Both the position numbers and the translations under genes were made by a program. Below are positions 40,145 to 47,572 of a stretch of 64,000 nucleotides of DNA, piece by piece. This DNA comes from Rubrobacter calidifluminis (GTDB taxonomy: Bacteria > Actinomycetota > Rubrobacteria > Rubrobacterales > Rubrobacteraceae). Within the stretch, counting starts at the first letter, position 1. Each line of letters opens with the position of its first letter. Under the pieces are notes generated by a model. The model had not been told where the DNA came from, searched no databases, and saw nothing but the letters and a program-made list of their open reading frames with translations. Where the stretch lies: the NCBI RefSeq assembly GCF_028617075.1, contig NZ_JAQKGV010000005.1, forward strand, positions 1-64,000. Direction: 5' to 3'.

Positions 40145-40172
40145 GCTTCGTCGGAGGGCGTTGGTTCGTCGT

Positions 40173-40245
40173 GCGCCTGTAGCTCAGGGGATAGAGCAGG
40201 GGTTTCCTAAACCCCGTGTCGGAGGTTCGAATCCTTCCAGGCGCA
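40173..40245 (+). tRNA. tRNA-Arg (anticodon CCT)
   Basis: A 73-base cloverleaf. The acceptor stem is GCGCCTG/CAGGCGC with discriminator A. The anticodon stem GGGGT/ACCCC encloses loop TTCCTAA, giving anticodon CCT at 40206-40208. The T-arm carries GGTTCGAATCC. CCA is not encoded. It reads AGG codons. Confidence 0.95.
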
Positions 40246-40320
40246 CTTTATTTTCTGGTGTTCCCTCCCGCGGCGGAGGTGGGGGATCGTCTTCTGTTTC
40301 GAAGAAGATCTGGAGATGAG

Positions 40321-41091
40321 ATGATCAGGGCAGTCTGTGTTCGGGGGGTGCGGATCGGGGAGGGGTCCCCAAAGGTCATCGTACCGCTCACCGACGGGAG
40401 CCCGGAGCGGCTTAAAGAACGGGCCGGTGCGCTTGGTGAACACCACGCGGACATCGTCGAGTGGCGGGTGGATTTCTTCGAAGGGCTCGGGGACCCCTCG
40501 CGGGTCGTCGCCACGGCCCGGGAGATCTCCGCGCTCGCGGGAGGGAGACCGCTGCTCTTCACCTGCCGGACGGAGGAAGAGGGTGGGGAGGCCGGGATCC
40601 CGGAGGAAGAGTACGTCCGTCTCAACGCCCGGATCATCGAGGCCGGTGCGGCGGACATGGTGGATCTCGAGTACCGGTTCGGTCCGGATGCCCTGGGGGT
40701 TTTGATCGGGTCGGCCCATTCGCGGGGAATACCGGTCGTGGTCTCCAGCCACGACTTCTCCGGGACGCCGGAGAAAGACGAGATCGTCTCCAGGCTGCGC
40801 CGGATGCAGGGTCTGGGGGCGGACGTCTGCAAGGTCGCCGTCATGCCGCGCTCCGCCCGAGACGTGCTCGTGCTGCTCGACGCCACGCTGACGATGCACG
40901 AGCGCTACGCCGACCGCCCCCTGATCACGATGGCGATGGGACGTCTCGGGCTGGCATCGAGGTTCTTCGGCGGCGTCTTCGGTTCTGCGGCCACCTTCGG
41001 CACTGCCGGTGCGGCCTCCGCGCCAGGTCAGCCAGACGCGGAGGAACTGCGCAGGATGCTCCGGCTGATACACCAGGGAGATCAGCCCTAA
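40321..41091 (+). CDS. aroD: 3-dehydroquinate dehydratase, type I
   Basis: A 256-residue class I dehydroquinase of the shikimate pathway. It has EWRVDFFEGL (about residues 43-52), the catalytic His in VVSSHDFSGTP, the Schiff-base Lys in VCKVAVMPRS and the late MGRLGLASRFFGGVFGSAATFGTA with the active-site Arg. The start ATG at 40321 follows GGAGATGAG; the frame is open further upstream through the tRNA, which is not coding. Type I enzymes are the less common kind in actinobacteria. It converges with birA, sharing 4 bases. Confidence 0.94.
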   Translation: MIRAVCVRGVRIGEGSPKVIVPLTDGSPERLKERAGALGEHHADIVEWRVDFFEGLGDPSRVVATAREISALAGGRPLLFTCRTEEEGGEAGIPEEEYVRLNARIIEAGAADMVDLEYRFGPDALGVLIGSAHSRGIPVVVSSHDFSGTPEKDEIVSRLRRMQGLGADVCKVAVMPRSARDVLVLLDATLTMHERYADRPLITMAMGRLGLASRFFGGVFGSAATFGTAGAASAPGQPDAEELRRMLRLIHQGDQP

Positions 41092-41870
41092 CGCAACCTC
41101 TCCACCTCCCCCTCGAAGAGCGCCACCCGTCCGTCGCCGGTCTCGAGCACGAGCTCCCCGTCCGGCCCGAGGTCCACCGCGAGCCCCTCAACCACGCCTC
41201 CGGCCCGACGCACCCTGACCCGCCGCCCGAGCGTGCAGCTCAGCGACCGCCAGTCGGAGGCTATGGCCTCGAAGTCGTTAAGGCGCGCCAGCTCCACCTC
41301 CAGCCCTCCGAGCATCGCGGCGAGGAGCCGTACGAGGTCCACCTCGCGGCCAAGCTCCGCCCGAAGCGAGGTTCCCCCCAGCCCCTCCACCGACGCCGGG
41401 TCCACGTTTGCGTTGATCCCGACGCCGAGCACCGCGAACTCGAGCTCCCCCGAACGCCCGAAACCGGCCTCGGCGAGTATCCCGCACACCTTCCTCCCGC
41501 CAACGAGCAGGTCGTTCGGCCACTTTATCTCCGCCTCCACCCCCATCTCTCGCAGCGCCTTCGCCACCCCGACCGCGGCGGCCAGCGTGATCCTGGGCGC
41601 GTGGGTGGCCGGGATCTCCGGCCGCAGGACCAACGACATCCACAGCCCGCCGGCGGGAGAGGACCAGGCCCGGCCCAGGCGTCCCCTGCCTCCCGTCTGC
41701 ACCCCGGCGACGACGAGCGTCCCGTGCGGCGCACCCTCTCGCGCGAGCTCCCGCGCCCGCTCCTGGGTCGAGGAAACCTCGGCGTAGAGTTCCACCCGCC
41801 GGGCGAGCGGGCTCCCCAGACGCTCCACCCGCTCCCGGTCGAGGCGGCTCGTTCGTCCTTCGCACTCCAT
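41088..41870 (-). CDS. birA: biotin--[acetyl-CoA carboxylase] ligase
   Basis: A 260-residue monofunctional BirA. The biotinoyl-AMP motif is GGRGRLGRAWSSPAGGLWMS (about residues 57-76), then IKWPNDLLVGGRKVCGIL and LGVGINANV. The C-terminal SH3-like domain has VEGLAVDLGPDGELVLE. There is no N-terminal DNA-binding domain, so it would not act as a repressor. ATG at 41870 is preceded by GGAGGCGAGC. Confidence 0.93.
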   Translation of the reverse strand: MECEGRTSRLDRERVERLGSPLARRVELYAEVSSTQERARELAREGAPHGTLVVAGVQTGGRGRLGRAWSSPAGGLWMSLVLRPEIPATHAPRITLAAAVGVAKALREMGVEAEIKWPNDLLVGGRKVCGILAEAGFGRSGELEFAVLGVGINANVDPASVEGLGGTSLRAELGREVDLVRLLAAMLGGLEVELARLNDFEAIASDWRSLSCTLGRRVRVRRAGGVVEGLAVDLGPDGELVLETGDGRVALFEGEVERLR

Positions 41871-41905
41871 GCTCGCCTCCGGGATTCTATATAATCTCCC
41901 GGCCC

Positions 41906-42472
41906 ATGGATACATACCTGCAGACCGAACGCCTGCTCCTGCGCCGCTTCACCCGGGACGACGTACAGAACCTCTTCGAGCTCGACTCGGACCCGGAGGT
42001 CGTGCGCTACGCCAACCCCGGCGGGAAGACGCGCACCCGCGAGGAGATCACGCGCGAGGTCCTCCCGCGCATCCTCTCCTGGTACGAGAGGACCAGCGGC
42101 AAATTCGGGTATTGGGCAGCCATAGAGAAGTCGAGCGGCGAATTTCTAGGGTGGTTCGAGTTCAGGCCGTTCGACGAGGACCCGGAGAAGACGGAGCTCG
42201 GCTACCGGCTCAAGAGGAGCGCCTGGGGAAAAGGATACGCCACGGAGGGTGCCCGGGCGCTCGTAGAGAAAGGCTTCACCGAACTCGGCGTCGAGCACGT
42301 CGTCGCGATAGCCCTGGTCGAGAACCCGGCCTCGGTGCGGGTCATGCAGAAGGCGGGGCTGCGATTCGAGCGGAGGGGCACCTACCCCATGTACCCCGGC
42401 AGGAAAGAGGTCGAGGAAGTCTGGTACGGGCTCCGCAGGGAGGACTTCCTGCGCTCGGAGCCGCCCGCGTGA
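41906..42472 (+). CDS. GNAT family N-acetyltransferase (RimJ/RimL type)
   Basis: A 188-residue acetyltransferase. It begins TERLLLRRFTRDDVQNLFEL. GYRLKRSAWGKGYATEGARAL (about residues 98-118) is the acetyl-CoA loop, and ALVENPASVRVMQKAGLRFE is the typical RimJ/L ending. The acceptor is unknown, either protein N termini or a small molecule. Divergent from birA. Confidence 0.88.
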   Translation: MDTYLQTERLLLRRFTRDDVQNLFELDSDPEVVRYANPGGKTRTREEITREVLPRILSWYERTSGKFGYWAAIEKSSGEFLGWFEFRPFDEDPEKTELGYRLKRSAWGKGYATEGARALVEKGFTELGVEHVVAIALVENPASVRVMQKAGLRFERRGTYPMYPGRKEVEEVWYGLRREDFLRSEPPA

Positions 42473-42487
42473 TATAACCTGCACTCG

Positions 42488-43144
42488 ATGCACCAGGTTC
42501 TGACCCTCATCCAGTCCATCCCGAGCTCCCCGCGAGGACTTCTCGAGCTCATCACCACCCTCATGGCCACCTACGGGTACCTGGTGGTCTTCGTGGGGGC
42601 GGCGCTGGACAACTTCGGGCTGCCGGCCTCCGGAGACGTGGTGCTCTTCGCGGGCGGTTGGATCTCGAACGAAGGCCGGATAAAGCTCCCCCTGGTGATG
42701 GCCTCGGGCTTCGGCGGCGCCCTCGTCTCGGACAACGCGATGTACTGGATCGGACGCGCCGGCGGCCGCCCGCTGGTCGAGCGCGCCTCGCGGGTGCGCC
42801 TCCTCGGGCTCATCATAAGCCAGAAGAACCTCTCGAAGGTCGAGAAGTTCTTCGCCGCCCACGGCGGCAAATCCGTCTTCATGGGCCGTTTCGGGCCCGG
42901 CCTGAGGAGCATGACGCCGCTCTTCTCCGGCGTAAGCCGTATGAGCTACCGCCGCTTCCTCCCGTACAATATGGCCGGCGTCGCCGTCTGGGCCGTCGCC
43001 TACACCCTCGTCGGTTACGCCTTCGGCGAGTACTGGAGCGTTCTGCTCTCCGTGGCGAAGTCCGCCGGCTACGTCTTCGTCGCCCTCGTCCTGATCGTCC
43101 TCGCCCTCTACGTCTACCGCCGCAGGAGACATCGGGAAGGGTAG
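42488..43144 (+). CDS. DedA/SNARE-associated family membrane protein
   Basis: A 218-residue membrane protein. GYLVVFVGAALDNFGLPASGD (about residues 29-49) and MGRFGPGLRSMTPLFSG are DedA-family motifs: an acidic reentrant helix and the conserved FGRFxPG-type arginine region. The family flips undecaprenyl-phosphate or phospholipids. It has a basic C-terminal tail. It starts 15 bases after the GNAT gene. Confidence 0.9.
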   Translation: MHQVLTLIQSIPSSPRGLLELITTLMATYGYLVVFVGAALDNFGLPASGDVVLFAGGWISNEGRIKLPLVMASGFGGALVSDNAMYWIGRAGGRPLVERASRVRLLGLIISQKNLSKVEKFFAAHGGKSVFMGRFGPGLRSMTPLFSGVSRMSYRRFLPYNMAGVAVWAVAYTLVGYAFGEYWSVLLSVAKSAGYVFVALVLIVLALYVYRRRRHREG

Positions 43145-43152
43145 CAGGCTGC

Positions 43153-43180
43153 TACACTCTCCTCCGCGAAGGAGGGTGTG
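43153..43180 (+). promoter_or_regulatory. hairpin covering the histidine-kinase ribosome binding site
   Basis: TACACTCTCCT (43153-43163) pairs with AGGAGGGTGTG (43170-43180) over 11 bp including two G-U pairs, with a 6-base loop. The right arm contains the AGGAGG site directly before ATG at 43181. It could lower translation of the kinase or end the dedA transcript. Confidence 0.45.
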
Positions 43181-44356
43181 ATGCCGGAAGAGAAGCAGAG
43201 TACGACCGAAGGACTCGAACGCCGCAACCACGAGCTCTCGGTCCTCAACGCCACCGCCCGCGAGCTCAACCGCTCGGTGCGGCTGGACGAGGCGCTGGAG
43301 TTCACCCTCTCGCAGGTTGCAGAGCTCCTCGAACTCGAGACCGGCTGGATCTGGCTCCTCGACGAACCCTCCGGCGAGCCCTACCTCGCCGCGACCCGCA
43401 GCCTCCCTCCCGGCCTCGCCGCGGACCCGCGCCGCATGGACGGATCGAGCTACTGCTACTGCCTGGACACCTACCGCCGCGGCGACCTCGACGGCGCGGC
43501 GAACGTGAACGTTTTGGCCTGCAGCCGGCTCGCAGACCTCGTCGGCGGCACCGGCGGCCTCAGATACCACGCCTCGATCCCGCTGTACGCCGGGCCGAAG
43601 AAACTCGGGGTGATGAACCTGGCGAGCCCCGGCTGGAGGAGCCTCTCGGGGGAGGAGCTGCGGCTGCTCTACACCATCGGGGACCTGCTAGCCATCGCGA
43701 TCGAGCGCTCCCGTCTCTTCGACCGCAGCGCGCACCTCGGCATGATGGAAGAACGCAACCGCCTCGCCCGCGAGATACACGACACCATCGCCCAGACCCT
43801 CTCCGCCACCGCCCTGCAGCTCGAATCCGCCGAGGCGCTGCTGGAGGACTCTCGCCCGGAGGCGGCCCGCGAGGCCCTCGGCCGCGCCCTCTCCCTCACC
43901 CGCCAGAACCTCGAGGAAGCCCGCCGCTCGGTGCAGGACCTGCGTGCCACGCCGCTCGAAGGGCGCCCGCTCGCACAGGCCCTGCGGGTGCTCGTGGACC
44001 GCTGGGAGGAGGAGAGCGGGATGGCCGCCCGCCTCAAGACGGTGAACGGGGCGAGCCCCCTCCCCCCACGCGTGGAGGTCGCGCTCTACCGCATCTGCCA
44101 GGAGGCGCTCTCCAACGTCGCCCGCCACGCCCGGGCGGACCGCGCGACCGTCCGGCTGACGGTCACGCCGGAGCGGGCGCTCCTCTCGGTCGAGGACGAC
44201 GGGGTGGGCTTCGATCCCTGCCGCGTCCCGGAGGGTCACTACGGCATCACGGGGATGCGCGAGCGCGCCGCCTCGGTCGGTGGCACGCTGGAGATAGAGA
44301 GCGCGAGAGGCCGGGGTACGACCGTGAGGGCGGGCGTCCCGCTGAAGGAGGGCTGA
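43181..44356 (+). CDS. sensor histidine kinase, GAF - HisKA_3 - HATPase (NarL-type pair)
   Basis: A 391-residue cytoplasmic kinase with no membrane helices. A GAF domain spans about residues 30-175 (LDEALEFTLSQVAELLELET). The phospho-acceptor helix is EERNRLAREIHDTIAQTLSA (His about 198). The ATPase domain has YRICQEALSNVARHARA and VEDDGVGFDP. The GAF segment holds SYCYCLDTYRRGD and a later Cys, so redox or metal sensing is possible but unproven. It pairs with the following response regulator. Confidence 0.92.
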   Translation: MPEEKQSTTEGLERRNHELSVLNATARELNRSVRLDEALEFTLSQVAELLELETGWIWLLDEPSGEPYLAATRSLPPGLAADPRRMDGSSYCYCLDTYRRGDLDGAANVNVLACSRLADLVGGTGGLRYHASIPLYAGPKKLGVMNLASPGWRSLSGEELRLLYTIGDLLAIAIERSRLFDRSAHLGMMEERNRLAREIHDTIAQTLSATALQLESAEALLEDSRPEAAREALGRALSLTRQNLEEARRSVQDLRATPLEGRPLAQALRVLVDRWEEESGMAARLKTVNGASPLPPRVEVALYRICQEALSNVARHARADRATVRLTVTPERALLSVEDDGVGFDPCRVPEGHYGITGMRERAASVGGTLEIESARGRGTTVRAGVPLKEG

Positions 44357-44358
44357 GG

Positions 44359-44991
44359 TTGGAGAAGATCCGCATCCTCGTCGCCGACGATCACCCGATG
44401 CTGCGCGAGGGGCTCATCGCCGTGCTCTCCACCCGCCCGGAGTTCGAGGTCGTCGGCGAGGCACAGGACGGCGAGGAGACGCTGCGCCAGGCGCAGCGTC
44501 TCCGACCGGACATCGTCCTGCTCGACCTCGAGATGCCAAAGCTGGACGGGGTGGCCGTGCTGCGCACCCTAAAGGAGCGCAACCCCGGCACCCGGGCTCT
44601 CGTCTTCACCGCCTATGACACGGACGAGCGCATCGCCGGCGCTCTCAGGGCCGGGGCTGGGGGCTACCTGCTCAAAGGCGCCTCCCGGCAGGAGATCTTC
44701 GACGCCGTCCGCACCGTACACGCGGGCGGTACCCTGCTCGGTCCGGAGGCAGCCAGGTTCGTCCTGGAACGCGGCGGCCCGGGCGAAGCCGAAGGGCTCA
44801 CCCCGCGCGAGCTTGAGGTGCTGGGGCTCCTGGCCAGGGGCCTCTCGAACGCCGGGATCGCACAAGAACTCTACATCAGCGAGCGCACCGTCAAGTTCCA
44901 CGTCTCCTCCATCCTCTCCAAGCTCGGCGCCCGAAACCGCACCGAGGCTGCCAGGATCGCAGCCCGGCGCGGTCTGATCTCCTCTCCCTGA
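44359..44991 (+). CDS. LuxR/NarL-family response regulator
   Basis: A 210-residue regulator. The receiver domain (about 1-118) has VADDHP, phospho-acceptor Asp in IVLLDLEMPKLDG (about residue 53), FTAYD and LLKGAS. The DNA-binding domain is LTPRELEVLGLLARGLSN plus SERTVKFHVSSILSKLG. TTG at 44359 lies 2 bases after the kinase stop with GAAGGAGGG before it. The target genes are not known. Confidence 0.93.
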   Translation: MEKIRILVADDHPMLREGLIAVLSTRPEFEVVGEAQDGEETLRQAQRLRPDIVLLDLEMPKLDGVAVLRTLKERNPGTRALVFTAYDTDERIAGALRAGAGGYLLKGASRQEIFDAVRTVHAGGTLLGPEAARFVLERGGPGEAEGLTPRELEVLGLLARGLSNAGIAQELYISERTVKFHVSSILSKLGARNRTEAARIAARRGLISSP

Positions 44992-45107
44992 CGCCGGGAA
45001 CCCGTACTCTCGTACAGATCGGGAAACCGTCCCACCGCACGATGGCAGATCCCCCCCGAGGAGGCACCATACCCTCCGAGAGGAAGACGTCCCGAGAAGG
45101 GAGTGCC

Positions 45108-45359
45108 ATGTACGACATCCACTACGAGATCTATCGCCAGCGCCACGCGGAGATGCTCGCGGAGGCGGAGACGTACCGACCGGCGAGGGAGCAAAAAGAG
45201 CACCGTCAACGGTGGATGCTCCAGACCCTCCACCGGGAGGCGCGGCGGTCCGCGGGCCGCCTGATCGAGCACCCGAAAAAGCATGAAGGAGGAGATCATG
45301 CCCAGAACGGCTCTCATCACCGGGGCCTCTCGCGGCCTCGGGTTCGCGCTCGCCCGTGA
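45108..45359 (+). CDS. small hypothetical protein overlapping the SDR gene
   Basis: An 83-residue frame from ATG at 45108, after GGGAG. The first 55 residues (MYDIHYEIYRQRHAEMLAEA then RPAREQKEHRQRW) look like small soluble actinobacterial proteins found next to regulators. The last 21 codons overlap the SDR gene out of frame. I do not recognise a function. The overlap is long for this genome, so the 3' end may be doubtful. Confidence 0.5.
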   Translation: MYDIHYEIYRQRHAEMLAEAETYRPAREQKEHRQRWMLQTLHREARRSAGRLIEHPKKHEGGDHAQNGSHHRGLSRPRVRARP

Positions 45360-46008
45360 GCTCGCCGGAAGCGGCTGGTCGCTCGTCGTGGACGCCCGTG
45401 AACCAGAGGCCCTCCGGGAAGCCCGGGAGGAGCTCTCGGCGCTGACGCAGGAGGGGGTCGTCGCCCTCGCGGGCGACGTCTCGGACCCGGAGCACCGCCG
45501 GGCGCTCGCCGCTGCGGCCCGAGAACTTGGAGGGCTGGACGCCCTCGTCAACAACGCGAGCATCCTCGGCCCGAGCCCGCAGCCGTCGCTCCTGAACTAT
45601 CCGCTGGCGGTGCTGGAGGAGGTCTACCGGGTGAACGTCATCGCCCCGCTCGGGCTCATCCAGGCCGCGCGGGACACCCTGAAGCCGGGGTCCAGGATAG
45701 TGAACGTCACCAGCGACGCGGCCCGCGAGCCCTACCCCGGCTGGGGAGGCTACGGCTCGAGCAAGGCGGCCCTGGAACAGCTCACGAACATCCTCGCCGC
45801 CGAGAACCCCTCCCTGCGCATCTACCTGCTGGACCCGGGGGACATGCGCACCCGGATGCACCAGGAGGCCTTCCCGGAGGAGGACATAAGCGACCGGCCG
45901 CTCCCGGAAGAGGTCGCGCCGGCGCTGGTCGAGCTCCTGGAGGGCGACCACCCGGGCGGCCGCTACGAGGCCCGCACGCTGCTCCCCTCAGGAAGGGAGA
46001 AGGGATGA
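45298..46008 (+). CDS. short-chain dehydrogenase/reductase
   Basis: A 236-residue SDR. It shows the cofactor motif LITGASRGLGFALARELAG (about residues 5-23), NNAS, catalytic VTSDAAREPYPGWGGYGSSK (Tyr and Lys of YxxxK) and a truncated C terminus after LLDPGDMRTRMHQEAF. ATG at 45298 is chosen for AAGGAGGAG just before it. Substrate unknown. It overlaps the QueA-like gene by 4 bases. Confidence 0.88.
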   Translation: MPRTALITGASRGLGFALARELAGSGWSLVVDAREPEALREAREELSALTQEGVVALAGDVSDPEHRRALAAAARELGGLDALVNNASILGPSPQPSLLNYPLAVLEEVYRVNVIAPLGLIQAARDTLKPGSRIVNVTSDAAREPYPGWGGYGSSKAALEQLTNILAAENPSLRIYLLDPGDMRTRMHQEAFPEEDISDRPLPEEVAPALVELLEGDHPGGRYEARTLLPSGREKG

Positions 46009-47081
46009 ACCCCCACACCACACGCTCTTCGACACCGGCAATGCTCCCTCACCCGCTCGACTTCGAGCTGCCGCGAAAGCTCGAGGCCGCAGAGCCGCCC
46101 GAAGCGCGGGGCCTCTCGCGCGACGAGGTGCGGCTGCTCGTCTCCCGTCGCCCGGACGGCCGCATCGTCCACGCCCGCTTCCGGGAACTGCCGCGCTTCC
46201 TCCGGTCAGGAGACGTGCTCGCCATAAACACCAGCGGCACCATGAACGCCGCGCTCGCCGCAAAACGCGCCGACGGCGCGCCCCTGGTGCTCCACCTCTC
46301 GACCCGCCTGCCCGCGAACCTGTGGACCGTCGAGCTGCGCCGCCCCGACGGGGTCGCCACGGAACCCTTCCGGGGAGGTGAGCCGGGAGAGCACCTGGCT
46401 CTCCCCGAAGGGGGAGAGGCCACCCTGCACGCCCGCTATCCCGGAAGCCCGCGGCTGTGGGTCGCGACCCTGGACCTCCCCCGCCCGCTCGAGGAGTACC
46501 TCGATGAGAATGGAGCCCCGATCCGCTACCGCCACGTCCCAGAGAGCTGGCCGTCCGGCTGCTACCAGACCATCTACGCCACCGAGAAAGGCAGCGCCGA
46601 GATGCCCTCGGCGGGGAGAGCCTTCACCCCCCGGCTCATAACGCACCTCGTCTCCCGCGGGGTGCAGTTCGCGCCGCTCCTCCTCCACACCGGCGTCTCC
46701 AGCCCGGAGGACGGCGAGCCACCCTGCGAGGAGTACTACCGTATCCCGCCCGAGAGCGCCCGGCTGGTGAACGCGGCGAGGAGAGCCGGACGTCGTGTGG
46801 TCGCGGTCGGAACCACCGTCGTGCGGGCGCTCGAGACGGTCGCGGAGGAAGACGGAACGGTCTACCCGGGCGAGGGATGGACCGGGCTGGTGGTGACGCC
46901 CGAGCGCCCCATCCGGGCCGCGGACGCCATGATCACCGGCTGGCACGAGCCCCGCTCCTCGCACCTGGCGATGCTCGAGGCCCTGGCGGGCAGGGAGCAC
47001 CTCGAGGCAGCCTACGCCGCGGCGCTCGCGGAAGGCTACCTCTGGCACGAGTTCGGCGACCTGCATCTGATCCTGACCTGA
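46005..47081 (+). CDS. S-adenosylmethionine:tRNA ribosyltransferase-isomerase (QueA-like)
   Basis: A 358-residue QueA-family protein. It has DFELPRKL at the N terminus, DVLAINTSGTMNAAL (for the family's VVNDTRVIPARL), IRYRHVPESW..YQTIYA, FTPRLITHLVSRGVQFAPLLLHTG and GTTVVRALETVA. The core motifs are recognisable but altered (NTSGT instead of NDTRV), so it may be a QueA paralogue acting outside queuosine synthesis. No tgt is adjacent. Confidence 0.85.
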   Translation: MNPHTTRSSTPAMLPHPLDFELPRKLEAAEPPEARGLSRDEVRLLVSRRPDGRIVHARFRELPRFLRSGDVLAINTSGTMNAALAAKRADGAPLVLHLSTRLPANLWTVELRRPDGVATEPFRGGEPGEHLALPEGGEATLHARYPGSPRLWVATLDLPRPLEEYLDENGAPIRYRHVPESWPSGCYQTIYATEKGSAEMPSAGRAFTPRLITHLVSRGVQFAPLLLHTGVSSPEDGEPPCEEYYRIPPESARLVNAARRAGRRVVAVGTTVVRALETVAEEDGTVYPGEGWTGLVVTPERPIRAADAMITGWHEPRSSHLAMLEALAGREHLEAAYAAALAEGYLWHEFGDLHLILT

Positions 47082-47107
47082 AGACACCGGGCTCCCGGGG
47101 AGGATCT

Positions 47108-47572
47108 TCACGGCACCCGGCGGGCAGCCGCGAAGGCCATCTCCACCGCCTCCTCGGGCGAGGCGGCATGCAGGGTGTGCTCCCCGAGGTCCCAGCTCCC
47201 CAGCGAGACGACCCGGCGACCCACCTTGCGGGCGAGCCCCATCTCCGAGAGCGTCCCGTACCCGCCGCCGACCGCGATCACCGCGTCCCCCGCGCAGACC
47301 ACCGCCAGGTTGCGGGCCTGCCCCATCCCCGTGGGAATCGCGTACGAGAGGTAGGGGTTCGCCCGCCCGCGGTCCTCGTCCGGCAGAAGCCCGATCGCCA
47401 CCCCACCCGACTCCACAGCCCCGCGTGCGGCTGCCTCCATCACCCCGCCGAGCCCGCCGCAGATTACCACCCCGCCGCGCCGCGCGACGAGCGCTCCGAC
47501 CCTGCGCGCCCGCTCGTAGAGCTCGCCGCGGGCGTCTCCCGCACCGATCACCGCTATGTAAGGCCCCCTCAC
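47108..47572 (-). CDS. TIGR00725/LOG-like nucleotide-binding protein
   Basis: A 154-residue protein with a Rossmann-like fold. It begins YIAVIGAGDARGELYERA. VVICGGLGGVMEAAARGAVE (about residues 38-57) and VIAVGGGYGTLSEMGLA are the family motifs shared with lysine-decarboxylase-like (LOG) proteins; the PGGxGT of true LOG enzymes reads GGGYGT. GTG at 47572 overlaps the helicase stop (GTGA). Function unknown. Confidence 0.82.
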   Translation of the reverse strand: MRGPYIAVIGAGDARGELYERARRVGALVARRGGVVICGGLGGVMEAAARGAVESGGVAIGLLPDEDRGRANPYLSYAIPTGMGQARNLAVVCAGDAVIAVGGGYGTLSEMGLARKVGRRVVSLGSWDLGEHTLHAASPEEAVEMAFAAARRVP

